Notes: generated by a model from the sequence alone, not told the origin. 15,376 nt of DNA from Acidobacteriota bacterium (GCA_021824055.1 JAKALV010000052.1:1-15376), one strand, 5' to 3'; shown: positions 1-7,489, counted from the stretch's first letter. Translations and numbers: made by a program.

Positions 1-52
1 GTGCTTCTCACCCCACACCGCCGACGAGTGCTTCTCACCCCACACCGCCGAC
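1..52. repeat. Two direct copies of a 25-bp sequence with 27-bp period
   Basis: The same 25-bp word, beginning GTGCTTCTCACC and ending CACCGCCGAC, occurs at 1-25 and 28-52 without mismatch, separated by GA. Because the first copy starts at the first base of the window, the array may continue upstream. It lies upstream of the TetR promoter and has no convincing coding frame. Its role is unknown; it could be the end of a tandem repeat array. Confidence 0.8.
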
Positions 53-87
53 TGAGCGGTTGTCCCGCCCTGCCGATCGTCGTGGCC

Positions 88-117
88 TTGACACGAGAAC
101 TAACTATCTGGTTAGTT
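88..117 (+). promoter_or_regulatory. Promoter of the TetR/efflux operon
   Basis: A perfect TTGACA -35 box is at 88-93. The -10 box is not well conserved. Candidates are GTTAGT at 111-116 (17-bp spacer) and TTAGTT at 112-117 (18-bp spacer), both inside the right arm of the operator palindrome. The TetR ATG follows within 7-8 bases of either candidate and has no Shine-Dalgarno sequence, so the transcript is probably leaderless or nearly so. No other clear promoter is seen until the end of the efflux operon. Confidence 0.6.
98..117. promoter_or_regulatory. TetR-type operator palindrome
   Basis: A perfect inverted repeat has 7-bp arms, AACTAAC (98-104) and GTTAGTT (111-117), separated by 6 bp (TATCTG). 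It lies between the -35 box and the start codon of the TetR gene, over the presumed -10 region. The AT-rich arms stand out in a GC-rich region. Its position and symmetry fit autorepression by the TetR protein encoded just downstream, which would repress the whole pump operon. The binding itself is inferred. Confidence 0.8.
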
Positions 118-124
118 AATAGAC

Positions 125-880
125 ATGCCCCGCCCGCGCACGGCCCCGACGAAGACCCGTGATGCCGGGGCGTCGCGCGCTCGGGTGTTTGCCGCGGCTG
201 CCGAGGAGTTTGCGGCGAGAGGGTTCGACGGCGCGAAAGTCGACCGCATCGCCGAGCGCGCCGGCGTCAACAAGGCGATGCTCTACTACCACTTCACCAA
301 CAAGGCCGCGCTCTACCGGGCGGTCGTGGGCGACATGTTCGCCTCGACGGCCGTGGCGATGCGGCAGTTGCGCGAGAAGGGCGGCGCGCCCGAGGCGCAG
401 CTGGCCGGATTCATTGAGGTCGTCGTCCGTGAAGGACGGGCCCGGCCCCACTTCCCCGCGATGTGGCTGAGAGAACTCGCCGACGGCGGCCGCCACCTCG
501 ACGAACGCAATTTCGGCGATATCTTCGGGATCGTGTCCACCCTGGCGGCGATCCTGCGCGACGGCGAGACCGCCGGGCGCTTCCGCCCGATGCCCCCGTT
601 CCTCGTGCAGATGGGCATCGTCGGACCCCTGTTCATGTTTCTGGCGACCACACCGATGCGCGCGCGCCTGCGGACGAAAATGCCGGCCGGGCTGCCCGAG
701 GTGTCGCCGGAAGTGCTCGTGGAGTATGTGAAAGCGATGACGGCCGGCGCGCTCCGCGCACGACGCGCGGGGAGCGTGCGACGCCCGGAAACCGCACGAG
801 GCGCGCGAAACGCGGGGCGCGCGAAGTACGCAGAACGCGCAGGAAACCTGGGACGCAAAGGAAGCGCAGGACAACGATGA
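125..880 (+). CDS. TetR/AcrR family transcriptional regulator
   Basis: This is a 251-residue one-component repressor that probably senses a pump substrate and releases the operator at 98-117. The N-terminal DNA-binding domain is typical: a helix at about residues 18-32, then the helix-turn-helix at about 37-57 (AKVDRIAERAGVNKAMLYYHF) followed by K60. The C-terminal ligand and dimer domain spans about 65-208 and is not recognisable at family level. ATG at 125 is the only sensible start, as it lies directly behind the operator. The last roughly 41 residues (211-251) form an unusual low-complexity tail with 11 Arg and 2 Lys, encoded by degenerate short repeats, and extend the protein beyond the usual 190-220 residues. 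Its stop overlaps the adaptor start (ATGA, 877-880), so it is the first gene of the efflux operon. E. coli CecR occupies the equivalent place upstream of ybhG, but close orthology is not evident. Confidence 0.93.
   Translation: MPRPRTAPTKTRDAGASRARVFAAAAEEFAARGFDGAKVDRIAERAGVNKAMLYYHFTNKAALYRAVVGDMFASTAVAMRQLREKGGAPEAQLAGFIEVVVREGRARPHFPAMWLRELADGGRHLDERNFGDIFGIVSTLAAILRDGETAGRFRPMPPFLVQMGIVGPLFMFLATTPMRARLRTKMPAGLPEVSPEVLVEYVKAMTAGALRARRAGSVRRPETARGARNAGRAKYAERAGNLGRKGSAGQR
755..877. repeat. Low-complexity tract encoding the basic TetR tail
   Basis: The 3' end of the TetR gene consists of degenerate short words (variants of ACGCGCGAA, ACGCAGAACGCG and ACGCAAAGGAAG). They encode an Ala/Gly/Arg-rich tail outside the normal TetR fold. 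The composition differs from the preceding coding sequence and resembles the purine-rich repeats at 14536-14580. It is probably repeat expansion captured in frame at a gene border. It is imperfect, so its edges are approximate. Confidence 0.5.
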
Positions 881-1887
881 CCTACAGAACAGTGGCCGTG
901 GTGATGGCGATGACGGTCGTGGGAGCGGGATGCCGGACGGGGGAGCCCGCGGCGGCGCGTACGGCGTCCGGGTACGTGGAAGCGACCGACGTGCGGGTGG
1001 CGGCCAAAGTGGCCGGCCGCGTGGCGTCGGTGCCGGTCAACGAGGGCCAGCGCGTCGAGGCCGGGCAGGTGCTCGTCACGTTGTCGACAACGGAGACGGA
1101 TCTGGCCATCGGGCGCGCGCAGGCGGAGCGCGCGCAGGCGACCGCGCAGTTGCGGTTGCTGCAGGCGGGCGCCAGGGCCGAAGACATCCAGCAGGCCGTC
1201 GCGCAACAGGCGGCCGCGGAGTCGGACCGGCGCGCCGCCGAGGCCGATCTGGCGTCGGCACGCGCCGACGAAGCGCGCTTCGAGCACCTGCTGGCCGTCA
1301 AGAGCGGATCGCAGAAGCAGCGCGACGACGCGGTGACGCGACGGCAGCTGACGGAAGCGCGGCTGCGCGGCTCGGAGGACCGGGTCCGCGCGGCGGCGGC
1401 GCTGGTCGCGCGGTTGCGCGCCGGCGCGCGGCCGGAGGAGATCGAGGGCGCGCGCGCCCGGATCGCGGCCGTGGATGCCGAGCTCGCCACGCTCGACAAC
1501 GATCGGAAGGAAGCCGTCATTACGGCGCCGTCTGCCGGCACCGTGACGTCGCGACTGGTGGAACCCGGCGAACTGGCCGCGCCGCGCGTCCCGCTCATCG
1601 TGATCGTCGATCTCGATCACGCATGGGCGAACGTGTACGTCGGCGAGCCGCTGGTGCCGTCGCTCAAGATCGGCGCGCCCGTCACCCTGCGCACCGACGG
1701 CGGCGACCAGTTGACCGGTCATATCGCGTTTGTGTCGCCGCAGGCCGAGTTCACGCCGCGCAACGTCCAGACGGCCGACGAGCGGGCCAAGCTCGTGTTC
1801 CGCGTGAAGGTGCTCGTCGACAACCAGCGAGGCGTCCTGAAGCCGGGCATGGCGGTGACGGCGGACTTCGGCGCCGTGGCGAAGTAG
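877..1887 (+). CDS. ybhG: HlyD/YbhG-like periplasmic adaptor (membrane fusion) lipoprotein of an ABC efflux pump
   Basis: This 336-residue adaptor should link the inner-membrane ABC transporter to the TolC-type channel. The N-terminus is a hydrophobic signal ending VVGAGC, with Cys19 as the likely lipidated residue; Gly at -3 makes the lipobox non-canonical. A first lipoyl-like half follows (about 33-70, GYVEATDVRVAAKVAGRV), then a long Ala/Arg/Glu-rich alpha-helical hairpin (about 75-210). The second lipoyl half is around ITAPSAGTVTSRLVEPGE, and a beta-barrel follows. The segment from Phe292 (FTPRNVQTADERAKLVFRVK) is a hallmark of the YbhG branch. The ATG at 877 overlaps the TetR stop and has AGGA at 868-871. 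The ATPase gene starts 4 bp after its stop. Upstream in-frame codons lie inside the TetR gene and are not used. Confidence 0.93.
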   Translation: MTYRTVAVVMAMTVVGAGCRTGEPAAARTASGYVEATDVRVAAKVAGRVASVPVNEGQRVEAGQVLVTLSTTETDLAIGRAQAERAQATAQLRLLQAGARAEDIQQAVAQQAAAESDRRAAEADLASARADEARFEHLLAVKSGSQKQRDDAVTRRQLTEARLRGSEDRVRAAAALVARLRAGARPEEIEGARARIAAVDAELATLDNDRKEAVITAPSAGTVTSRLVEPGELAAPRVPLIVIVDLDHAWANVYVGEPLVPSLKIGAPVTLRTDGGDQLTGHIAFVSPQAEFTPRNVQTADERAKLVFRVKVLVDNQRGVLKPGMAVTADFGAVAK

Positions 1888-1891
1888 CTCC

Positions 1892-2935
1892 ATGAAGCCC
1901 CCTGCGCCCCCTGCACCACCCGCGCCCCCTGCACCACCCGCGCCCCCTGCACCACCCGCGCCACCTGCACCACCTGCGCCACCTGCACCACCTGCGCCAC
2001 CTGCTCTGTCCCTGCAGGGCGTCGCCAAGTCGTTCGGCGCCACCAAGGCGGTGATCGACGTGTCGTTTGAAGTGCGTGCGGGCGAGATGTTCGGCGTCAT
2101 CGGCCCGGACGGCGCCGGCAAGACGTCGACGCTGCGGATGATCTGCGGGTTGCTGTCCCGCAGCGCGGGCGAGATTCGCCTGTTCGGCGCCGATCCATTC
2201 ACGGTGCGCCAGGTCGCGACCAGCAGCATCGGATACCTGTCGCAGCGCTTCAGCCTGTACGGCGATCTGACGATCGACGAGAACATCGCGTTCTTCGCGC
2301 GGGCCCACAACGTGCATGACTTCGCGGCGCGCCGCACCCGGCTGCTGACGCTCACCGGGCTCGAGCCGTTTCGCGCGCGTCTCGCCGACAAGTTGTCCGG
2401 CGGCATGAAACAGAAGCTGGCGCTGGCCTGCACGCTGGTGCACCAGCCGAAAATGCTCGTGCTCGACGAGCCCACCACCGGCGTGGATCCGGTGTCGCGG
2501 CGCGAATTCTGGAAGCTGATCGCGGAGTTTTTGTCCGACGGCCTGACGATCATCCTCGCGACGCCGTACCTCGACGAGGCGGAACGCTGCGGACGCGTGG
2601 TGCTGCTCAACGAAGGGCGCGTGCTCGCGCTGGATACGCCGTCGGCGTTGCAGCACGCGGGGCAGGGCCTCGTGCTCGAAGTGGTGGTGACGCCGCCGCG
2701 CGCGGCGCTGGCCGCGTTGCGGCCGGTGCTGGGCAACGACGCCGTGCAGCTGTTCGGCGATCGCCTGCACGCGCACGTGGCGCGCGCCGAAGACGAGGCC
2801 GGGATCCGGCGGGTACTGGCGCACGCGGGCTGCGCGGTCGCGCACGTGCGCCGCATCCTGCCGTCGCTGGAAGACGTGTTCATCGAGCGGCTCGCGGTGT
2901 CGCGCCGCGACCAGGAAACGGGAGCAGTGGCATGA
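1892..2935 (+). CDS. ABC transporter ATP-binding protein, YbhF N-terminal-half type, with PPA-repeat N-terminus
   Basis: This 347-residue cytoplasmic ATPase should power the efflux pump as one half of a heterodimer with the product of 4275-5225. After an unusual N-terminus of twelve PPA tripeptides (residues 3-38), the ABC domain has Walker A GPDGAGKTS (71-79), the Q-loop region GYLSQRFSLYGDLT, signature LSGGMKQ (168-174) and Walker B with D192-E193. At the H-loop the usual TTHYMDEAE is ATPYLDEAE, so the switch histidine is Pro225. GPDGAGKT, LSGGMKQKL and a non-His H-loop are also found in the N-terminal ABC domain of E. coli YbhF, which supports the assignment. The C-terminal part (about 240-347) ends in the LPSLEDVFIERL motif usual in such exporters. 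The start is the ATG 4 bp after the adaptor stop, and no alternative start lies between the repeat and the ABC domain. The stop overlaps the channel gene (ATGA). Confidence 0.93.
   Translation: MKPPAPPAPPAPPAPPAPPAPPAPPAPPAPPAPPAPPALSLQGVAKSFGATKAVIDVSFEVRAGEMFGVIGPDGAGKTSTLRMICGLLSRSAGEIRLFGADPFTVRQVATSSIGYLSQRFSLYGDLTIDENIAFFARAHNVHDFAARRTRLLTLTGLEPFRARLADKLSGGMKQKLALACTLVHQPKMLVLDEPTTGVDPVSRREFWKLIAEFLSDGLTIILATPYLDEAERCGRVVLLNEGRVLALDTPSALQHAGQGLVLEVVVTPPRAALAALRPVLGNDAVQLFGDRLHAHVARAEDEAGIRRVLAHAGCAVAHVRRILPSLEDVFIERLAVSRRDQETGAVA
1898..2005. repeat. In-frame 9/18-bp coding minisatellite (12 PPA units)
   Basis: Twelve consecutive 9-bp units encode Pro-Pro-Ala. Codons alternate so that the DNA repeat is 18 bp, with GCA and GCG alternating at the Ala position; the upstream units prefer CCC and the downstream ones CCA/CCT. 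The near-identical codons show recent tandem duplication rather than selection on protein sequence alone. Unit changes keep the reading frame, so copy number could vary between strains. The result is a proline-rich extension before the ABC domain. Confidence 0.95.
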
Positions 2936-4278
2936 AGACGACAATCACCGGCGGGCTCTGTGCGGTGGGACTGATGTTCGGGCTGGCGTCCGCCGCGTTC
3001 GCGCAACACGCGTCCCTGACGCTGTCGCTCGAGGACGCGATCGCGCGCGGACGGGCCGCCGCGCCGCGGGTCGCCGAGGCCGCGGCACGCCGCGAGGCCG
3101 CGGACGCCACCGTGACCGCGCGGTCGGCGCTGCGCCTGCCGACGGTCACCGCGACGGGCGCGTATCAGCGGACCAATCACGTGGACGAGTTCGGCATTCC
3201 CCAGCCGGGCGGCGCCACGAAGATCATCTTCCCGGATATTCCCAACAACTATCGCGGGCGCGCCGACGCGTCCGTGCCGATCTACACCAGCGGGCGGATC
3301 GGCGCGTTGATCGCGTCCGCGGAGCTGGACCGCAAGGCGGCTGACGCCGACATGCGCACGGCGCAGGCCGATGTGGCGCTCGACGTCGCGCGGGCGTATT
3401 GGGCGCTCGTGACCGCGCGCGAGTCCACGCGGGTCGTCGAACAGGGGCTGGTGCGGATGGATGCCTACGTGTCGGATGTCAAGGCGCGCGTGGACACGGG
3501 GTTCCTGCCGCCCAACGACCTGCTGTCGGCGCAGGCGCAGCGCGCGCGGCAGAATGTGGCGCTGATCCAGGCGAAGAACGCGGCGGCGCTGGCCGAGGCG
3601 GATCTGTGCCGGCTCGTCGGCGTGGACCTCGCGACGTCGATCGTGCCCTCCACGCCGCTGATGGCGCCGCTGCCGTCGGCGGCCGCGCTGACCACGATGT
3701 CGATCGCCGCGCTGACCGAACAGGCCGAAGGCGGTCGATCCGAGCGCGACGCGTTGACGCGCCGCGCCGAGTCCGCGCGTGAGGCGGGCGCCGCCGCGGC
3801 GGCGATCCTGAAGCCGCAGATCGGCGCCGCTGCCGGCGTGGAGGAGTCGCGTCCCAACGCGCGGATCGTGCCTCGCCTGGACGAGTGGCGCTCGTCGTGG
3901 GAACTCGGCGTGAGCGTGACGTGGCAGGTGTTCGACGGCGGCAAAGCGCGGGCGAACCGCGCCGCGGCCGCGGCGCAGGCCACCGCGCTCGAACGCCGGC
4001 GCGACGATTTCGACGCGGCGCTGGCCGTGGAACTGCGTCAGCGGCGGCTGGACGTGGACGCCGGACGCGCGGCGCTCGACGCGTCCGCCGAGGCGGTGTC
4101 GGCGGCCTCGGAAGCCCGCCGCGTGGTCGAAGAGCGGTTCAAGGCCGGCGTGGCGACGAGCACGGATGTGCTCGAGGCGCAGACCTCGCTGCTCGAGGCC
4201 GAACTGGAGCGCACGCGCCTGGCGGCCACGCTTCGCCTGAACGAGGCGCGCCTGCTGCGCGCGGCGGGCGGCCAGTGA
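2932..4278 (+). CDS. TolC family outer-membrane efflux channel protein
   Basis: This 448-residue outer-membrane factor should form the exit duct for the adaptor and ABC transporter encoded around it. A Sec signal peptide (residues 1-24, ending SAAFA) is followed by the two OEP repeats. The first has LTLSLEDAIARGRAAAPRV, ALRLPTVTATGAYQR and the strand segment VPIYTSGRIGALIASAE. The second (about 260-448) has GVSVTWQVFDGGKARANRAAAAAQA and the final VVEERFKAGVATSTDVLEAQTSLLEAE helix. Long Ala-rich helices between them fit the periplasmic tunnel. The length is normal. The ATG at 2932 overlaps the ATPase stop and has GGGAG at 2920-2924 as ribosome-binding site. It is placed between the two ATPase genes, which is unusual, since E. 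coli ybhGFSR has no channel gene. Confidence 0.92.
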   Translation: MKTTITGGLCAVGLMFGLASAAFAQHASLTLSLEDAIARGRAAAPRVAEAAARREAADATVTARSALRLPTVTATGAYQRTNHVDEFGIPQPGGATKIIFPDIPNNYRGRADASVPIYTSGRIGALIASAELDRKAADADMRTAQADVALDVARAYWALVTARESTRVVEQGLVRMDAYVSDVKARVDTGFLPPNDLLSAQAQRARQNVALIQAKNAAALAEADLCRLVGVDLATSIVPSTPLMAPLPSAAALTTMSIAALTEQAEGGRSERDALTRRAESAREAGAAAAAILKPQIGAAAGVEESRPNARIVPRLDEWRSSWELGVSVTWQVFDGGKARANRAAAAAQATALERRRDDFDAALAVELRQRRLDVDAGRAALDASAEAVSAASEARRVVEERFKAGVATSTDVLEAQTSLLEAELERTRLAATLRLNEARLLRAAGGQ

Positions 4279-5225
4279 GCCCGCGCTCCGAGGCGGCGAG
4301 CGGGCCCGCGATTCAGGTCGACCGATTGACGCGCCGCTTCGGCGAGTTTGTCGCGGTCGACCACGTGAGCTTCAACGTGGCGCGCGGCGAAGTGTTTGGG
4401 TTTCTCGGCAGCAACGGCGCCGGCAAATCCACGACGATCCGGATGTTGTGCGGCTTGCTGCGGCCGACCTCGGGTCAGGCGTTCGTCGACGGCATCGATG
4501 TCGGCCGGGACCCCGAAGCCGTGAAGAAGCGCATCGGCTACATGTCGCAGCGGTTCTCGCTGTACGAAATGCTCACCGTGGACGAGAACATCAGTTTCTA
4601 CGCCGGCCTGTACGGCCTGCGCGGCGACCGCCTCGCCGAACGGCGGCGGTTCGCCCTCGAGATGGCCGGGCTGGTCGGGCGGGAGCAGCAGCTGACCCGC
4701 GACCTCGCCGGGGGATGGCGTCAGCGGCTCGCGCTCGGCTGCGCGCTGCTGCACGAGCCGCCGCTGCTGTTTCTCGACGAGCCCACCGGCGGCGTCGATC
4801 CGGTGTCCCGGCGCGATTTCTGGCGGCTGATCGACGAACTGTCCCACGGCGGCACCACGGTGCTGGTGACGACGCATTACATGGATGAAGCCGAGCGCTG
4901 CGATCGCGTCGCCATCATTCAAGCCGGCCGCCTCGCGGCGCTGGGAACGATCGCCGAGCTGAAGGCGGTGTTTGCGGACCGGCCGATCCTCGAGATCCGC
5001 TCCGCGGATCCCATGCGCGCGATGGCGGTGGCCGACACGTTGCCGTCGGTCGAGAAGACGAGCTTGTTCGGCACGGCCGTTCACGCCGTGCTGCGGCACG
5101 GGGGCGACGAGGCGCAGAGCGGCCTGCGCGATGCGATGGCGGCCGGCGGCATCGTGATCGACAGCCTCGAAGCGGTGGTGCCGTCGCTCGATGACGTGTT
5201 CCTGGATGTGGTGGATCGCGCATGA
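4275..5225 (+). CDS. ABC transporter ATP-binding protein, YbhF C-terminal-half type
   Basis: This 316-residue ATPase is the probable partner of the one at 1892-2935. Walker A GSNGAGKST is at 45-53, followed by GYMSQRFSLYEMLTVDENI (Q-loop region), a weak signature LAGGWRQ (144-150), Walker B with D168-E169, and an intact H-loop TTHYMDEAE with His201. The signature differs from LSGGQ at the serine and glutamine; the C-terminal domain of YbhF is also degenerate here. The C-terminus has VVPSLDDVFLDVV. The start is taken as GTG at 4275, which overlaps the channel stop (GTGA) and leaves a short leader before the first beta strand (IQVDRLTRRFG). The frame is open far upstream, but only as a shadow of the channel gene. 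Its stop overlaps the first permease (ATGA). Confidence 0.92.
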   Translation: MSPRSEAASGPAIQVDRLTRRFGEFVAVDHVSFNVARGEVFGFLGSNGAGKSTTIRMLCGLLRPTSGQAFVDGIDVGRDPEAVKKRIGYMSQRFSLYEMLTVDENISFYAGLYGLRGDRLAERRRFALEMAGLVGREQQLTRDLAGGWRQRLALGCALLHEPPLLFLDEPTGGVDPVSRRDFWRLIDELSHGGTTVLVTTHYMDEAERCDRVAIIQAGRLAALGTIAELKAVFADRPILEIRSADPMRAMAVADTLPSVEKTSLFGTAVHAVLRHGGDEAQSGLRDAMAAGGIVIDSLEAVVPSLDDVFLDVVDRA

Positions 5226-6340
5226 GACACACCATCGCCGTCGCGATCAAGGAACTGCGGCAGATCGGCCGCGACCGGCGCACGCTGCTGATCCTGCTGT
5301 TCATTCCGGCGTTCTTTCTGTTTCTGTACGGCTACGCGCTGAACTTCGACATTCGCCACGTCGCGCTGGCGGCGCAGGATCGCGACGGCACGGCGGAAAG
5401 CCGCGCGCTGATCTCGAGCTTCGTGCACTCCGACTACTTCACGCTGGAGGAGACGGTCCCGACTGACGCGGGCGCCGCCGAGGTCATGCTGACAGGACGC
5501 GCGCGCGTGGTGCTGGTCATTCCGGAAGGGTTCGGACGGACGCAGCAGGAAGGCGGCACGCCCACCGTGCAGGTCCTGCTCGATGGCGACAACGCCACGA
5601 CGGCGTCGACGGTGCTCGGCTACGTGAACGCCGTGCTGCGCGACGCGACGCCGATTCCCGAAGCCGCGGCGACGCGGCTGCATCTGGCCAGCGCCCGGCC
5701 GCGCGTGTGGTACAACCCGGAGCTGAAGTCCACGCTGTTTCTGGTGCCGGGCCTGATCGCCTACATCTCGATGATCACCGCGGTGGTCGCCACCTCCATG
5801 TCCATCGTGAAGGAGAAGGAGCGCGGCACGATGGAGCAGGTGCGCATGGCGCCGATGTCGACCACGGCGTTCATCGTCGGCAAGACCGTGCCGTATCTCG
5901 CGTTGTCGCAGGTGTCGGCGTTCATGGTCATCGGGGCCTCGATGGCCCTGTTCGGCGTGCCGATGCGCGGCAGCTGGTGGACGCTGCAGCTGCTGGTCGC
6001 GCTGTTTCTGGTGGGAGCGCTGGCGACGGGATTGCTGATCTCGACCGTCGCGGACACGCAGCAGGTGGCGTTTCAGATGTCGCTGTTGTTGTCGTTTCTG
6101 CCGACGTTCATCCTGTCCGGGTTCATCTTTCCGATTGCCAGCATGCCGACGGTGCTGCAATACGTCACTTACCTGGTGCCGGCGCGGTACTTCCTGGTGG
6201 CATTGCGCGGCGTCCTGCTGAAAGGGGTGCCGGTCGGCCTGATCCAGCAGCAGCTGCTGGCGCTCTCGATCTACGCGACGATCGTCCTCGTCTTTACGGT
6301 CGCGAGGCTGAAGCAGCAGAACGCGGGTGGCCGGCGATGA
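5222..6340 (+). CDS. ybhS: ABC-2 type permease, YbhS/YbhR family (first)
   Basis: This 372-residue inner-membrane subunit is one of two that form the transport path. The N-terminus has the family's cytosolic amphipathic start (AIKELRQIGRDRRTL) and TM1 at about 22-40, then a large extracytoplasmic domain (about 42-165) that should contact the adaptor. Five further membrane segments follow from about 172. The motif VKEKERGTMEQVRMAPM after TM2 and LSGFIFPIASMP near TM5 are typical of ABC2_membrane_3 proteins such as YbhS, YbhR and YhhJ. The ATG overlaps the preceding ATPase stop, and its own stop overlaps the second permease (ATGATG), so expression is probably translationally coupled. Assignment as YbhS rather than YbhR rests on gene order. 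Confidence 0.92.
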   Translation: MRHTIAVAIKELRQIGRDRRTLLILLFIPAFFLFLYGYALNFDIRHVALAAQDRDGTAESRALISSFVHSDYFTLEETVPTDAGAAEVMLTGRARVVLVIPEGFGRTQQEGGTPTVQVLLDGDNATTASTVLGYVNAVLRDATPIPEAAATRLHLASARPRVWYNPELKSTLFLVPGLIAYISMITAVVATSMSIVKEKERGTMEQVRMAPMSTTAFIVGKTVPYLALSQVSAFMVIGASMALFGVPMRGSWWTLQLLVALFLVGALATGLLISTVADTQQVAFQMSLLLSFLPTFILSGFIFPIASMPTVLQYVTYLVPARYFLVALRGVLLKGVPVGLIQQQLLALSIYATIVLVFTVARLKQQNAGGRR

Positions 6341-7455
6341 TGCACCGCATTCGCGTGCTGATGTGGAAGGAGTTCCTCGAGCTGCGGCGCGATCCGCGCC
6401 TGTTCGGCCTGCTCATTGTGGCGCCGGTCCTGCAGCTGGGCGTGCTCGGCTACGCGGCGACCACGGACGTCCGTCACGTGCCGATCGTGGTCGTGGATGG
6501 CGATCGGACTCCTGCCAGCCGGCAGCTGATCGCGCACTTCGCCGGCTCGACGTATTTCAACATCGTCGGCGAGGCCATGGCGCCGTCGGAAATCGACACC
6601 GAACTGGCGAGCGGCAAAGCCTGGCTGGCGGTCGTGGTGCCGGCCGGATTCGACCGGGCGCTCGAGGGCAAGGGCGATGCCACGATGCGGCAGGTGCAGT
6701 TGCTCGCGGACGGCAGCGACGCGAATTCGTCGGGTCTCGCGCTGGCCTATGCGGCGTCGGTGGTCTCCGAGTTCAACCAGGCGCGGGCCGCCGCCGCGGG
6801 CCTCACGGCGTTGCCGCTCGATGGCCGGGTGCGCGTGTGGTTCAACCCGCTGCTCGAGAGCCGCGACTTCATGATTCCGGGCGTGATCGCATTGCTGCTG
6901 CTGGTCGTGACCGCGAACCTGTCATCCATGGCCATCGTGCGCGAGCGCGAAATCGGCACGCTCGAGCAGTTGAACGTCACGCCGCTCGGCCGGTGGGAGC
7001 TGATTCTCGGGAAGCTCCTGCCGTATTCGCTGATCGGGTTCATCGATGTGCTGCTCGTGTGCGCGGTGGCGGTCTTCTGGTTCGAGATTCCACTGCGCGG
7101 CAGCGTCGGGCTGCTCCTCTTCGGCAGCGTCGTGTATCTGCTGTCGACCCTCGGGCTCGGCCTGCTCTCATCGTCGCTCTCGTCCACGCAGCAGCAGGCG
7201 ATGATGACAACAACGTTCTTCTTCATGCTGCCGATGATCTACCTGTCGGGCTTCATCTTCCCGATCGAGAACATGCCGACGGTGATCCAGTGGTTCACCT
7301 ACGCGATCCCGCTGCGGTACTTCCTCGTGATCGTCCGCGGCATCTTCCTCAAGGGCATCGGCTGGGACATTCTCTGGCCGCAGTTCGCGGCGCTGGCGGC
7401 GTGGGGGCTGATCGTAATCACGCTGGCCGCGGCGAGGACGAGGAAGAGGGCGTGA
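6337..7455 (+). CDS. ybhR: ABC-2 type permease, YbhS/YbhR family (second)
   Basis: This is the second permease, also 372 residues, and a paralogue of its neighbour. The order is the same: cytosolic start (MWKEFLELRRDPRLF), TM1 at about 22-40, an extracytoplasmic domain with DVRHVPIVVVDGDRTPASR, then TM2-TM6 with VREREIGTLEQLNVTPL and LSGFIFPIENMPTVIQW. The two permeases should form a heterodimer. The start is ATG at 6337, overlapping the previous stop; a second ATG at 6340 is possible and changes the length by one residue. The frame stays open upstream only inside the first permease gene. The last base of its stop codon is the first base of the long inverted repeat, so the operon appears to end here. 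Confidence 0.92.
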   Translation: MMHRIRVLMWKEFLELRRDPRLFGLLIVAPVLQLGVLGYAATTDVRHVPIVVVDGDRTPASRQLIAHFAGSTYFNIVGEAMAPSEIDTELASGKAWLAVVVPAGFDRALEGKGDATMRQVQLLADGSDANSSGLALAYAASVVSEFNQARAAAAGLTALPLDGRVRVWFNPLLESRDFMIPGVIALLLLVVTANLSSMAIVREREIGTLEQLNVTPLGRWELILGKLLPYSLIGFIDVLLVCAVAVFWFEIPLRGSVGLLLFGSVVYLLSTLGLGLLSSSLSSTQQQAMMTTTFFFMLPMIYLSGFIFPIENMPTVIQWFTYAIPLRYFLVIVRGIFLKGIGWDILWPQFAALAAWGLIVITLAAARTRKRA

Positions 7456-7489
7456 GGGTGCCAGGGTGACAAGGTGTCAGGGTGTCAGG

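Noticed and set aside
313..3180. A very long minus-strand open frame (955 codons) opposite the regulator, adaptor and ATPase genes
   Set aside because: It has no recognisable domain, is Arg/Ala/Gly-rich and contains the reverse reading of the PPA repeat. The plus strand encodes clear families there; the frame is open only because of high GC.
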